Assembly (NCBI RefSeq): GCF_000687455.2
Contig: NZ_JGVW01000073.1
Coordinates: forward strand, 1 to 59,053
DNA length: 59,053 nt
From: Burkholderia sp. lig30
GTDB taxonomy: Bacteria; Pseudomonadota; Gammaproteobacteria; Burkholderiales; Burkholderiaceae
Direction: 5' to 3'
Shown here: one piece after another, positions 27,392-36,399 of the stretch
Layout of the letters: each line of letters opens with the position of its first letter
Position numbering within the stretch: position 1 is the stretch's first letter
Notes under the pieces: model-generated
What the model saw: the letters and a program-made list of their open reading frames with translations, nothing else
Told to the model about the DNA's origin: nothing
Database searches by the model: none
Program-made: the position numbers and the translations under genes

Positions 27392-28836
27392 TGTTCGGCC
27401 GCCGCGATACGATTTCCGCCGCGTCGCCGCTGGTCGAGGCTGCGCCCGCACCGGCAGACGAGCCGGGCCTGTCCGCGCGGTCCGGCAACGCGCAGACGGC
27501 CGGCCCGGCAGCGCCCGAGGCCCTTGCGGAGCGGGCCTCGGCGCCCGCCGCGCCGGCCGCTGACGGCCACGAGGCGCTGATCCGCTCCGACACCTTCAGG
27601 ACGATCCGCACGACCGTGTTCTCGTCGATGAACATGTCGGCGGCGCTGGTGATGTCGCGCAGCCAGGTGCGCGAAGGCATCGAGAAGATCGCGGCGGACG
27701 TGATCCTGCGCGAGCGGCTCGCGGTCACGCTCGCCGAGCAGACCCTGATCGTCGACGAGATTCTCAACGACATGTTCGGCGTCGGGCCGATCGAGCCGCT
27801 GCTGGCCGACGAGAAAGTGACCGACATCCTCGTGAACGGCCCCGACCAGGTCTACGTGGAGCGCGGCGGCCGGCTGGAGCTGACCGCGCTCAAGTTCCGC
27901 GACAACGCGCACGTGATCAACGTCGCGCAGCGCATCGCCGCGGCGATCGGCAGGCGGGTGGACGAGAGCAGCCCGATGGTCGACGCGCGCCTCGCCGACG
28001 GCAGCCGCGTCAACGTGGTGCTGCCCCCGATCGCGATCCGGGGCGCGTCGATCTCGATCCGCAAGTTCGCGAAACGCAACATCACGCTGGCGCGCATGGC
28101 GCAGCAGGGCAATCTGTCGCCCGCGATGGTCGAGGTGCTGAAGATCGCCAGCGCGTGCCGGCTCAATATCGTGATTTCGGGCGGAACGGGCTCGGGCAAG
28201 ACCACGCTGATGAACGCGCTGTCGCACTTCATCGATGCGGGCGAGCGCGTCGTGACGATCGAGGATGCGGCGGAGCTGCAGCTGCAGCAGCCGCACGTCG
28301 TCAGTCTCGAAACGCGGCCGGAGAACAGCGAGGGTCTGGGCGGCGTGTCGCAGCGCGACCTGGTCCGCAACGCGCTGCGGATGCGGCCGGACCGCATCAT
28401 CCTCGGCGAAACGCGCGGCACCGAAGCGTTCGACGTGCTGCAGGCGATGAACACCGGCCACGACGGCTCGATGACGACGATCCATGCGAACACGCCGCGC
28501 GACGCCATCACGCGTCTCGAGAGCATGGTCATGATGGCCAACGGCAACCTGCCGCTCGTGTCGATCCGCCGGCAGATCGCGAGCGCGGTCCACATGATTC
28601 TCCAGATCGAGCGGATGCGCGACGGCATGCGACGGGTCACGCGCGTCACCGAGATCGCCGGCATGGAAGGCGACGTCGTGATCACCCAGGACCTGTTTGC
28701 GTTTCGCTACGACGCGAGCGCCTTTCAGGAACAGGTGCGCGGCGCGTTCGAGTCGTCGTCGCTGCGGCCGGTGTTTGCGCAGCGCGCGGCGTATTACGGC
28801 CTGGAAGACGCGCTGATCGGCGCGATGCAGTCATGA
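27391..28836 (+). CDS. cpaF: Tad pilus motor ATPase CpaF/TadA
   Basis: A 481-residue hexameric secretion ATPase of the PulE/VirB11 superfamily that powers pilus extension and probably retraction. Walker A is GGTGSGKTT (264-272), the Walker B-like segment is TIEDAAELQL, and the histidine box and arginine fingers follow (ETRGTEAFDVLQAMNTGHDG, then TIHANTPRDA). The N-terminal 60 residues are Ala/Pro-rich and variable. ATG 27391 is preceded by GGAGGGG. Its 3' end overlaps tadB by ATGA. Confidence 0.95.
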   Translation: MFGRRDTISAASPLVEAAPAPADEPGLSARSGNAQTAGPAAPEALAERASAPAAPAADGHEALIRSDTFRTIRTTVFSSMNMSAALVMSRSQVREGIEKIAADVILRERLAVTLAEQTLIVDEILNDMFGVGPIEPLLADEKVTDILVNGPDQVYVERGGRLELTALKFRDNAHVINVAQRIAAAIGRRVDESSPMVDARLADGSRVNVVLPPIAIRGASISIRKFAKRNITLARMAQQGNLSPAMVEVLKIASACRLNIVISGGTGSGKTTLMNALSHFIDAGERVVTIEDAAELQLQQPHVVSLETRPENSEGLGGVSQRDLVRNALRMRPDRIILGETRGTEAFDVLQAMNTGHDGSMTTIHANTPRDAITRLESMVMMANGNLPLVSIRRQIASAVHMILQIERMRDGMRRVTRVTEIAGMEGDVVITQDLFAFRYDASAFQEQVRGAFESSSLRPVFAQRAAYYGLEDALIGAMQS

Positions 28837-29807
28837 CGCCGGCGGACGTGGTCGCGGCGGGCGGCTTTTTCGCGATCGTCGTCGCCGGGCTGATCGTGCG
28901 CGCGCTGCGCCAGATGAGACGGCATCGCCCCGGCCCGCGCATCAGGCAGCGCGTCGGCGCGCTGCACGATCAGCGCCGCGCCGCGAAGCCGGAGACGGCG
29001 TCGCCGCACCAGCTGTTCAGCCGCGAACTGACCGATCACGGCGCGTTCCTGGCGTGGCTCGACGCGCGCCGCGAGCGCTTGCGAACGGTCGGCGGGCGCG
29101 GCGGCGCCCGGTTCGTCGCCGGGGTTTTCCTGCTCACGTTCGTGGTCGCGCTGGTCGTGACGTCCGTCTCGCATCTGCCGGTCTGGGCGTGCGCGCCGAT
29201 CGACCTGCTGGCGCCGCTGTTCGCGGTGCGCATCGCCTACAACGCGCTGATCGCGCGATTCAGGCAGCGCTTCCTGACGGTGTTCCCCGATACGCTCGAC
29301 CTGATCATCCGGGCGGTGCGCGCGGGCATTCCGGTCGTGCAGGCGATCGTCACCGCCGGCATCGAGAGTGAGGAGCCGGTGCGCACCACGTTCCGCACGA
29401 TGGGCGACGGGCTGCGGGTCGGCGCGGAGCTCAAGGACGTGCTCGAACAGGCGGCGCAGCGGCTGCAGCTCGCCGATTTCTCGTTTTTCTCGGTGTGCCT
29501 GATATTGCAGCGCGAAACGGGCGGCAACCTGACCGAAACGCTGGAGAACCTGTCCGGCATCATCCGCACCCGGCGCGACATTCGCATGAAGACCAAGGCG
29601 CTGACCGCCGAAGGGCGCATCGCCAGCAAGATCATTTCGGCGGTGCCGTTTTCGATCATGGGCTTCCTGTACATCGTCAACCGGCCCTACGTCGCGCTGC
29701 TGTTCCACACGCGGGCCGGCCACAAGATCCTGATCCTCGCCGCGGTCCTGCTGACGATCGGCCTCACCGCGATACGAAAGATCGCCAACCTGGATACCTC
29801 CCGATGA
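28833..29807 (+). CDS. tadB: Tad pilus platform protein TadB
   Basis: A 324-residue inner-membrane protein of the type II secretion GspF family. It has one N-terminal helix, a pair of helices near 95-140 (FVAGVFLLTFVVALVVTSV), the cytoplasmic F domain (FPDTLDLIIRAVRAGIPVVQAI to ILQRETGGNLTETLENLSG, shown in part), and C-terminal helices. It forms the platform on which CpaF acts, with TadC. It overlaps cpaF and tadC by four bases each. Confidence 0.93.
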   Translation: MTPADVVAAGGFFAIVVAGLIVRALRQMRRHRPGPRIRQRVGALHDQRRAAKPETASPHQLFSRELTDHGAFLAWLDARRERLRTVGGRGGARFVAGVFLLTFVVALVVTSVSHLPVWACAPIDLLAPLFAVRIAYNALIARFRQRFLTVFPDTLDLIIRAVRAGIPVVQAIVTAGIESEEPVRTTFRTMGDGLRVGAELKDVLEQAAQRLQLADFSFFSVCLILQRETGGNLTETLENLSGIIRTRRDIRMKTKALTAEGRIASKIISAVPFSIMGFLYIVNRPYVALLFHTRAGHKILILAAVLLTIGLTAIRKIANLDTSR

Positions 29808-30745
29808 ATACCGCGGACATGACGATCGACGCCGCGCTGTTCGGCCTGCTGGCCGTCGGCCTCGCATGGTTCGTGCGGCGCGCGACGGGCGCTCGCCAGC
29901 GTATCGCGCAGCGCGTGCGGCACGGCGTCGCGCGCGCCGCCGCCGAGGATGCGGCGGGCGACGCGGCGGGGAACATGCCGCAGCGGGTCGCGCGTCGCGT
30001 GGCGTCGCTCGGCGAGCGGGTGCCCGTGGTCGACGCCAGCCAGCGAATGAAGCTCGCGGCCCGGCTGGCGAGCGCGGGGTTCAGGGAGCGCCGCGCGGTA
30101 TCGGTGATGGCGGGATTGAAGGTGGTCGGCGGCGCGTGTCTCGCGTTCGGCGCGATCGCCGCGGGCGCGCATCTTCCGCGTGTCGGCGAGTATGTCGTGT
30201 TCCGCGTGCTGTTCATGGCCGCCGCGTTCGTGATCGGCATGATGCTGCCCGAGCATGCGCTCGGCATCGTCGTCAGCCGGCGCCAGAAGACGATCGCCGC
30301 CTACCTGCCCGACGCGCTCGATTTGCTGGTGATCTGCACGAACGCCGGCAACAGCCTCGTCGTGGCGATCAAGCGGGTGTCGGCCGAGATGCAGTCGATC
30401 TGCCCGCCGCTGTCGGATGAATTTTCGGTCGCCGCGGACGAAATGCAGTTCGGCGCCGACAGCGCGGGCGCACTCAACGCGATGGCCGCGCGAATCGGCC
30501 TGCCGTCGATGCGCGCGCTCGTGACGACGCTCGTGCAGTCGCAGCAGTACGGCACGCCGATCACGCAGTCGCTGCGCGTGCTGTCGCGCACGGAGCGTTC
30601 GACGCAGATCATCGCGCTCGAGGAAAAGGCCGCGAAGCTCGCGGCGAAGATGACGCTGCCGATGATGCTGTTCGTGATGCCGACCGTCGCGCTGATCGCG
30701 GCGGGGCCGGCGGTGATCCGGCTCATCGCGGTGTTCCGCAAGTGA
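29804..30745 (+). CDS. tadC: Tad pilus platform protein TadC
   Basis: A 313-residue inner-membrane protein, second GspF-family partner. Helices lie near the N terminus (AALFGLLAVGLAWFV), at about 105-150 and at the C terminus (MTLPMMLFVMPTVALIAAG). The F-domain is PDALDLLVICTNAGNSL followed by RIGLPSMRALVTTLVQSQQYG. ATG 29804 overlaps the tadB stop (ATGA). A 48-base gap precedes tadD. Confidence 0.92.
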   Translation: MNTADMTIDAALFGLLAVGLAWFVRRATGARQRIAQRVRHGVARAAAEDAAGDAAGNMPQRVARRVASLGERVPVVDASQRMKLAARLASAGFRERRAVSVMAGLKVVGGACLAFGAIAAGAHLPRVGEYVVFRVLFMAAAFVIGMMLPEHALGIVVSRRQKTIAAYLPDALDLLVICTNAGNSLVVAIKRVSAEMQSICPPLSDEFSVAADEMQFGADSAGALNAMAARIGLPSMRALVTTLVQSQQYGTPITQSLRVLSRTERSTQIIALEEKAAKLAAKMTLPMMLFVMPTVALIAAGPAVIRLIAVFRK

Positions 30746-30793
30746 CGCGGCGCGCGTCGAGCGCCGGCCCATGAGAATGCAGAGGGGAGTTCC

Positions 30794-31660
30794 ATGAAAT
30801 CGTTGTCCGTATCGTTCCGCTCGTTTGCCGCCGCGCTGGCGGTGCCGGCGCTGCTGTCAGGCCTGCTTGCCGGATGTGCGGGCGGCGGCTTCGACCTGCA
30901 CCCGCTCGCGTCGCACCCCGGCCACGATGCAGCGAGCGACCTGCGGGTAGCCGAGAGCGCGCTGACCGCCGGGGACACCGAGCTTGCGGTCACGCTCTTC
31001 GAGCGCGCGCTGAAGGCCGATCCCCGCTCGATCGGCGCGCAGATCGGGCTGGGCGACGTGATGTACCAGAACAATGATCTGCCCCGCGCGGGCGTGCTGT
31101 ACGCGCAGGCCGCCGCAGCCGCGCCGGACGATCCGCGCGCGCAGCTCGGGCTCGCACGCGTCGCGCTGCGCGAGCGTCGGCTCGACGACGCGGTGGCGCG
31201 CTACGGCCGGCTCGCGGCCGCGTACCCGGACAACCCGGTGGCCGCGGAGGGGCTTGGCACCGCGCTCGATCTGCAGGGGCGGCATGACGAAGCGCAGGCG
31301 GTGTATCGCACGGCGCTCGGGCGCCACCCGGAGGCCCAGGGGGTGCGCAACGATCTCGGGCTGTCGTTGATCCTCGCCGGGCAGCCGCGCGAAGGCGCCA
31401 ACGTGCTGCTCGATATCGCCGCGTTGTCCGGCTCGCCGGCCCAGGCGCGCCAGAATCTCGCGTTCGCGTATGGCGTGCTCGGCAACGACGAAGCGGCGCG
31501 GCGCATCCTGCTTGCCGACATGCCGTCCGCTTCGGTCGACGACAACCTGCGGTTCTATGCGCGCGTGCGCGCCGCGTTGCCGGCCGGGGGCGGCGGCGAG
31601 GCGGCGCGCGCCGACGCGAAAGCGGGGGAGCGCGGCACGCGCGGCGGAGCGGACAAATGA
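30794..31660 (+). CDS. tadD: Tad pilus TPR lipoprotein TadD
   Basis: A 288-residue lipoprotein (lipobox LLAGC near residue 28) with about five tetratricopeptide repeats from residue 50 to 250 (for example ALTAGDTELAVTLFERALKA, PDDPRAQLGLARVALRERR, YGVLGNDEAARRILL). TadD is thought to help secretin assembly. The last 35 residues are low-complexity and charged. GAGGGGAG precedes the start. The stop overlaps the tadE start (ATGA). Confidence 0.88.
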   Translation: MKSLSVSFRSFAAALAVPALLSGLLAGCAGGGFDLHPLASHPGHDAASDLRVAESALTAGDTELAVTLFERALKADPRSIGAQIGLGDVMYQNNDLPRAGVLYAQAAAAAPDDPRAQLGLARVALRERRLDDAVARYGRLAAAYPDNPVAAEGLGTALDLQGRHDEAQAVYRTALGRHPEAQGVRNDLGLSLILAGQPREGANVLLDIAALSGSPAQARQNLAFAYGVLGNDEAARRILLADMPSASVDDNLRFYARVRAALPAGGGGEAARADAKAGERGTRGGADK

Positions 31661-32211
31661 AGCGTTCAGGGGGATTCGGGCGTCTCGGGTATCTCGGGTA
31701 TCTCGGGTATCTCGGGTGTCTCGGGTGTCTCGGGTGTCTGGCGAATCTCGGGAATCTCCGGAATCTCGGGCATTTCGAGCGTCTCAGGCATTTCGGGCGT
31801 TTGGCGCGCGACGAGCGCGGCGTGGTCGCGCTGGAGTTCGTGCTCGTCTTTCCGTTCATGATCCTGTTGCTGTTCGGGATCGTCGACGCCAGCCTGATCC
31901 TGTGCGACAAGGCGGTGATCACGAACGCGAGCCGCGAGGCGGCGCGCGCGGGAATCGTCGTGCGCGTGCCGCAACTGACGCCCGCCGAGGTGACGAGCGT
32001 CGCGCTCGCGTACGCGCAGAACAATCTCGTGACGGGCGGCACCGCGACCACGCCGACCGTCACGGTCGACCAGTCGGGCGGCACGTCGCCCGGCAGTCCG
32101 CTGAAAGTCACGGTCAGCTACACGTACGACGGCCTGGTCCTCGGTTCCGCGGTCAGCGCGATCACCGGCGCGATCACGCTGACCGCGGTGACGGTGATGA
32201 ACTATGAGTGA
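31657..32211 (+). CDS. tadE: Tad pseudopilin TadE with repetitive leader
   Basis: A 184-residue TadE-family protein. The family core starts at DERGVVALEFVLVFPFMILL (residues about 52-71), with a prepilin-like processing site after Gly and Glu at +5, then a short extracellular domain. Ahead of it is an unusual leader of about 50 residues made of 15 three-residue units (FGR, LGY x3, LGC x3, LAN, LGN and variants). Normal TadE leaders are much shorter. The start ATG overlaps the tadD stop, which supports translation of the repeats. The 3' end overlaps the tadG-like gene by eight bases. Confidence 0.88.
   Translation: MKRSGGFGRLGYLGYLGYLGCLGCLGCLANLGNLRNLGHFERLRHFGRLARDERGVVALEFVLVFPFMILLLFGIVDASLILCDKAVITNASREAARAGIVVRVPQLTPAEVTSVALAYAQNNLVTGGTATTPTVTVDQSGGTSPGSPLKVTVSYTYDGLVLGSAVSAITGAITLTAVTVMNYE
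31675..31809 (+). repeat. Fifteen-unit, 9-bp tandem repeat in the tadE leader
   Basis: Units follow CTCGGGTAT/CTCGGGTGT, with three identical copies of each type in the middle and more diverged units to the right. Each unit is three codons, so gain or loss of units changes leader length but never the frame. Confidence 0.92.
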
Positions 32212-33295
32212 GCACGCCGTGCGAACCGCGTGTCAGCCGCGTCGCGGATCGCGGCCCGCGCCGCATCGGGCCGCGTGCCGCGGACCCCGGCCGGCGCGCG
32301 AGCAAGGCTCGGTCGTGCTCTGGTTCCTGCTGATGGTGATCGTGCTGATGACCTTCGGCGCGTTCGCGATCGACGTGCCGCGCGCGTCGACGGTGCGCAA
32401 CGAGCTGCAGAATGCCGCGGACGCCGCGGCGCTCGCGGGGGCGGCGGCGCTGACGTCGGGCATCAGCGGCCCGGCATGGGCGAACGCGGCGAGCGCGACC
32501 GCCGCGGCTGTTTCGCTGAACGCGTCGGACGGCGTGACCTTGTCGAGCGCCAGCGTGCAGACCGGATTCTGGAACGTCGGCGGCTCGCCGTCGACGCTTC
32601 AGTCCGAGACGATCACGCCGGGCCTCTATGACGCGCCGGCGGTGCAGGTCACCGTCATGCGCGCGCCGAACCAGAACGGCGGCGCGATCGCGCTGCTGAT
32701 GGGCGGCTTTCTCGACCTGCTGAGCGCGCCGGGCGGCGCGACCGCGGTCGCAGTGGCCGCGCCGCCGTCGAACGTCGGCACGGGCGGGCTGTTCCCGGTG
32801 GTGATCGACCAGTGCGTGCTGAATCTGTACTGGAACGCGCAGACGAACGCGCCGACGATCGATCCGTCGACCGGGCAGCCGTACGAATTCGAGGTCGGCA
32901 ACGGGCACACCTACGGCGGCAGTTGCTTCGCCGGGCAATGGACGTCGTTCCTGACCAACGCGAACGACGTGCCGACCGTGCGCGGCCTGATCGCCAACGG
33001 CAATCCGACGCCGCTGTCGATCGGCGACAGCATCTGGATCCAGCCAGGTGTCAAGGACGCGATTTATCGCGACGTGCCCACGGGCGTCACGGTCATCCTG
33101 CCGGTCGCGCAGCAGATCATCAGCAAGACCTACGTGCCGATCGTCGCGTTCGCGGCATTCCGGATCGATGCGTCGGTGGGCGGCAGCGGCAAATATCTGC
33201 AGGGGCACTTCGTCGGCGGATTCAGGATTCCGGCCGCGTCGTCGGGCATCGGCCCGAACTACGGCGCGTACGTCGCGCCGCGGCTGGCGTACTGA
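32204..33295 (+). CDS. tadG: TadG-like pilus assembly protein
   Basis: A 363-residue protein with one membrane helix near residues 37-58 (SVVLWFLLMVIVLMTFGAFA) inside the TadE/TadG-like motif, followed by the conserved NELQNAADAAALAGAAAL segment typical of TadG (putative Flp pilus-assembly TadE/G-like). A long extracytoplasmic domain follows with two or three cysteines (DQCVLNLY, GGSCFAG) that may form a disulfide. No von Willebrand A MIDAS motif (DxSxS) is visible, unlike longer TadG proteins. It is the last gene of the locus. Confidence 0.85.
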   Translation: MSEHAVRTACQPRRGSRPAPHRAACRGPRPAREQGSVVLWFLLMVIVLMTFGAFAIDVPRASTVRNELQNAADAAALAGAAALTSGISGPAWANAASATAAAVSLNASDGVTLSSASVQTGFWNVGGSPSTLQSETITPGLYDAPAVQVTVMRAPNQNGGAIALLMGGFLDLLSAPGGATAVAVAAPPSNVGTGGLFPVVIDQCVLNLYWNAQTNAPTIDPSTGQPYEFEVGNGHTYGGSCFAGQWTSFLTNANDVPTVRGLIANGNPTPLSIGDSIWIQPGVKDAIYRDVPTGVTVILPVAQQIISKTYVPIVAFAAFRIDASVGGSGKYLQGHFVGGFRIPAASSGIGPNYGAYVAPRLAY

Positions 33296-33317
33296 CGGGC
33301 TCCGAAGCAGCGCGTCA

Positions 33318-34262
33318 TCAGGCGTCATTCTCCTTTTCCCGCTCGCCGGCCCGCGGCGTCGCGCAGGCCCGCAGGCACTCGATCGCGGTGGCGACCGCCG
33401 CGCGGTTCAGGTTGTCGGGGTGCCAGTACATCGACACCGATCCGAAGCCTTCGAGCTGCATCGGCAGGATGCGGAGCGCGTTCAGCTCCGCGAAGCGCCG
33501 CGCCGCCCGGTGCGACGCGACGCCGAGCAGGTCGGTGTGGTTGAGCAGCGTGATATTGAGAATCGACGAATTCGATTCGACGCAATGACTCGGCAGCGTG
33601 CGCCCGGCTGCCGACAGCGCGGCCTCGAGCGCGGTGCGAACCGGTGTGCCCGGCGGCCAGATGATCCACGAACAGGCGAGCACGTCGTCCCAGTCGAGCG
33701 ACGTCTTCGCGCCGAGCGGGTGGTCCGGCCGGGCGACGAAATCGATCGGCTCGACGTACAGCGTTTCGACCCGCAACTGCGGATCGTTGTATTCGGGGCT
33801 CGAACGGCCGACAACGATGTCGAGCTCGCCGCGCGCCAGTTGCGGCATCAGCTGGTTCATCGTGCTTTCGGTGAGCCGCACCTCGGCGCGTGGCATCTGC
33901 TGCAACAGCCGGGACACCGCGATCGGCACGGTGTCCGCCGCCGCGACCCCCGACGTGCCGATCGACACGAGGCCGCTGCCGCCTTCACGCAGCGCCGCCA
34001 TGTCGTCCCGCGCGACGTCCAGGTGCGCTTCGATCCGGCGCGCGTGCTCGATCAGCGCTTCGCCGTACGGCGTCGGCCGCAGCCCCCGCGCGTGCCGTTC
34101 GAACAGCGGCAGGCCGATGTCCTCCTCCAGTTCCTTCAGCCACTTCGACAGCGCCGGCTGCGTCGTCGCGAGCGCCGACGCCGACTGGCTCAGGTTGCCG
34201 GTGCCGGCCAGGCTCAGCAGCACCTGCAGGTGCCGCAGCCGAAGGCGGTGGGTCCAGTCCAT
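33318..34262 (-). CDS. LysR-type regulator of the gentisate cluster
   Basis: A 314-residue LysR-family regulator. The winged helix-turn-helix is at residues about 10-68 (LRHLQVLLSLAGTGNLSQSA and TQPALSKWLKELEEDIG), followed by the periplasmic-binding-like effector domain. It is divergent from gentisate dioxygenase with 275 bases between, the classical arrangement for a regulator that controls the neighbouring catabolic operon; an aromatic inducer such as 3-hydroxybenzoate or gentisate is likely (inference). Confidence 0.92.
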   Translation of the reverse strand: MDWTHRLRLRHLQVLLSLAGTGNLSQSASALATTQPALSKWLKELEEDIGLPLFERHARGLRPTPYGEALIEHARRIEAHLDVARDDMAALREGGSGLVSIGTSGVAAADTVPIAVSRLLQQMPRAEVRLTESTMNQLMPQLARGELDIVVGRSSPEYNDPQLRVETLYVEPIDFVARPDHPLGAKTSLDWDDVLACSWIIWPPGTPVRTALEAALSAAGRTLPSHCVESNSSILNITLLNHTDLLGVASHRAARRFAELNALRILPMQLEGFGSVSMYWHPDNLNRAAVATAIECLRACATPRAGEREKENDA

Positions 34263-34290
34263 CGCAGGTTCCTCAAGAGGGTCGAGATAT

Positions 34291-34308
34291 ATCCATAAAC
34301 ATATGGAT
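34291..34308. promoter_or_regulatory. Candidate LysR operator
   Basis: An 18-base palindrome, ATCCATA and TATGGAT around ACAA-like centre AACA, lies 29 bases upstream of the regulator start in an AT-rich stretch. Its position and symmetry suit a LysR autoregulatory site. Confidence 0.5.
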
Positions 34309-34424
34309 TAGATGATTTTGCCATTTTACCGGGTATGCCTGACTCGAATATAAATCATGCAACGGGTCTATGAACGCGATCCGGGACGTGACCGTAGCGA
34401 GCCGACCCCGATCGACCGAATCGA

Positions 34425-34520
34425 ACTTTGTATGGAATCCGGGTAAGCGCTAAAGCGCTAACTCGGGTCGACCGCCTTGCATGGGACCCGAGTAAGCGCT
34501 AAAGCGCTAACTCGGGTCGA
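34425..34520 (+). repeat. Two palindromic repeat units in the gentisate dioxygenase leader
   Basis: Unit one is 34425-34471 and unit two 34474-34520. Each contains 16-base arms (GACCCGAGTAAGCGCT-type and its complement) around a two-base centre; unit two has a single mismatch. The element is the same as that at 20628-20722, where it lies inside a gene. Here the second hairpin ends 17 bases before the ATG, right beside the ribosome site CAGGAGA. Confidence 0.9.
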
Positions 34521-34537
34521 CAGGAGACACAGACACT

Positions 34538-35584
34538 ATGTCAAATCAACATCCGAACGCCTCGCGCGCAGCCTATTACGCGCGAATCGCCGAGCAGCGC
34601 CTGACGCCGCTGTGGGAATCGCTGCACAACCTCGTCCCGAAACAACCTCAGCCGAAGGCGCTTCCCGCGATCTGGAAGTACGCGCAGGTGCGCGACCTCG
34701 TGATGCAGGCGGGCGACGTGATCAGCGCCGAGGAAGCGGTGCGCCGCGTGCTGGTGCTCGAAAACCCCGGCCTGCCCGGTAAGTCGAGCATGACGCCGAG
34801 CCTGTACGCCGGCCTGCAGCTGATCCTGCCCGGCGAAATCGCGCCGAGCCACCGGCATACGCAGTCGGCGCTGCGCTTCATCGTCGAAGGGCGCGGCGCC
34901 TGGACCGCGGTGAACGGCGAGCGCACGACGATGCACCCGGGCGACTTCATCATCACGCCGTCGTGGACCTGGCACGACCACGGCAACCCGTCCGTCGAAG
35001 CGGGCGGCGAGCCGGTCGTGTGGCTCGACGGCCTGGACATCCCGCTGATCGCGTTCCTTGACGCAGGCTTCGCGGAGAACTACCCGGAAGCGACGCAGCC
35101 GATCAGCCGCCCGGAAGGCGACAGCTTCGCGCGCTTCGGCCACAACATGCTGCCGGTGCGCCATCGCGTGACCGATCCGACCTCGCCCGTGTTCAGCTAT
35201 CCGTACGAACGCAGCCGCGAAGCGCTCGACGCGCTGTACCGCAACGGTGAACTGGATGCGTGGGACGGCGTGAAGCTGCGCTATGTCAACCCGACCACCG
35301 GCGGCTGGCCGATGCCGACGATCGCGACCTTCATGCAGTTCCTGCCCGCCGGTTTCCAGGGACGCACCTACCGCAGCACCGACGCGACCGTGTACTGCGT
35401 CGTCGAGGGGCGCGGCACCGCGCACGTCGGCGACGACGCGTTCCCGTTCGAGCCGCACGACATCTTCGTCGCGCCGTCGTGGGCGCCGGTGCGGCTCGTG
35501 TCGGAGTCGGACAGCGTGCTGTTCAGCTACTCCGACCGGCCGGTGGTGTCCGCGCTCAACCTGCTGCGCGAGGCGCGCGACTGA
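34538..35584 (+). CDS. gtdA: Gentisate 1,2-dioxygenase
   Basis: A 348-residue bicupin Fe(II) ring-cleaving dioxygenase converting gentisate to maleylpyruvate. Metal ligands in the first cupin are H105 and H107 ([12 protein letters not shown]), with H146/H148 in [10 protein letters not shown]. The second cupin (about 260-335) repeats the fold without the full set of ligands ([27 protein letters not shown]). Its length matches the family. CAGGAGA lies ten bases upstream, just after a tandem palindromic repeat. First gene of a five-gene operon. Confidence 0.96.
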   Translation: MSNQHPNASRAAYYARIAEQRLTPLWESLHNLVPKQPQPKALPAIWKYAQVRDLVMQAGDVISAEEAVRRVLVLENPGLPGKSSMTPSLYAGLQLILPGEIAPSHRHTQSALRFIVEGRGAWTAVNGERTTMHPGDFIITPSWTWHDHGNPSVEAGGEPVVWLDGLDIPLIAFLDAGFAENYPEATQPISRPEGDSFARFGHNMLPVRHRVTDPTSPVFSYPYERSREALDALYRNGELDAWDGVKLRYVNPTTGGWPMPTIATFMQFLPAGFQGRTYRSTDATVYCVVEGRGTAHVGDDAFPFEPHDIFVAPSWAPVRLVSESDSVLFSYSDRPVVSALNLLREARD

Positions 35585-35670
35585 CGCGCAGCGCATCCCG
35601 CATCGATTCGTCTTGCGCGCCGTCGCGGCGGCGCGTTTCCTTCTCTTTTCCTGCTGGAGCCGTACCCATC

Positions 35671-36369
35671 ATGACTTTCGTCTTTCCGCCCGAAGCGCCG
35701 ACCGCGCTGCCCGTCGTCGGCAGCGACGCCAAATTCGCCGTGCGCCGCGTCTATTGCGTCGGCCGCAACTACGCCGCCCATGCGCGCGAGATGGGCTTCG
35801 ATCCCGATCGCGAGCCGCCGTTCTTCTTCTGCAAGCCGGCCGATTCGGTCGTGCCGGTCGCCTACGGCGAGACGCTCGATCTCGCGTACCCGTCGCAGAC
35901 GCAGAACTATCACTACGAGGCCGAGCTGGTCGCGGTGATCGGCAAGGGCGGCGCCGACATTCCGCTCGAGCGCGCGCTCGAGCACGTATGGGGCTATGCG
36001 GTCGGCCTCGACATGACGCGCCGCGACCTGCAGATGAAGATGCGCGAGATGGGCCGTCCGTGGGAGATCGGCAAGGCATTCGACCGTTCGGCGCCGGTCG
36101 GCCCGGTGCATCCGGCGAGCGCCGTCGGCCATTTCGACAACGGCGGCCTGTGGCTGACCGTCAACGGCGAGACGAAGCAGAAGAGCGACGTGTCGCACCT
36201 GATCTGGTCGGTCGCCGAGACGATCGCCGATCTGTCGAAGTTCTTCCGTCTGGAACCGGGCGACGTGATCTTCACCGGCACGCCGGAAGGCGTCGGCGCG
36301 GTGCGCCCGGGCGACGTGATGAAGGTCGGCGTCGAGCGCCTCGGCGAACTGACGGTGCGTGTGGTGTGA
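35671..36369 (+). CDS. nagK: Fumarylpyruvate hydrolase (FAA hydrolase family)
   Basis: A 232-residue hydrolase of the fumarylacetoacetase family. Key segments are VGRNYAAHAREMG, FFFCKPADSV, YHYEAELVAVIGKGG (metal-binding Glu pair) and GDVIFTGTPEGVGAV. In this cluster it splits fumarylpyruvate to fumarate and pyruvate, the last step of the gentisate route. The start ATG 35671 follows CTGGAG and begins a family-typical N terminus. Confidence 0.93.
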   Translation: MTFVFPPEAPTALPVVGSDAKFAVRRVYCVGRNYAAHAREMGFDPDREPPFFFCKPADSVVPVAYGETLDLAYPSQTQNYHYEAELVAVIGKGGADIPLERALEHVWGYAVGLDMTRRDLQMKMREMGRPWEIGKAFDRSAPVGPVHPASAVGHFDNGGLWLTVNGETKQKSDVSHLIWSVAETIADLSKFFRLEPGDVIFTGTPEGVGAVRPGDVMKVGVERLGELTVRVV

Positions 36370-36399
36370 CGCGCCGCGTCCTTTTCGGAAGGTGCCATC

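Noticed and set aside
27391..28836. cpaF as a type IV secretion VirB11 gene
   Set aside because: The neighbours cpaE, tadB, tadC and flp place it firmly in a Tad pilus locus.
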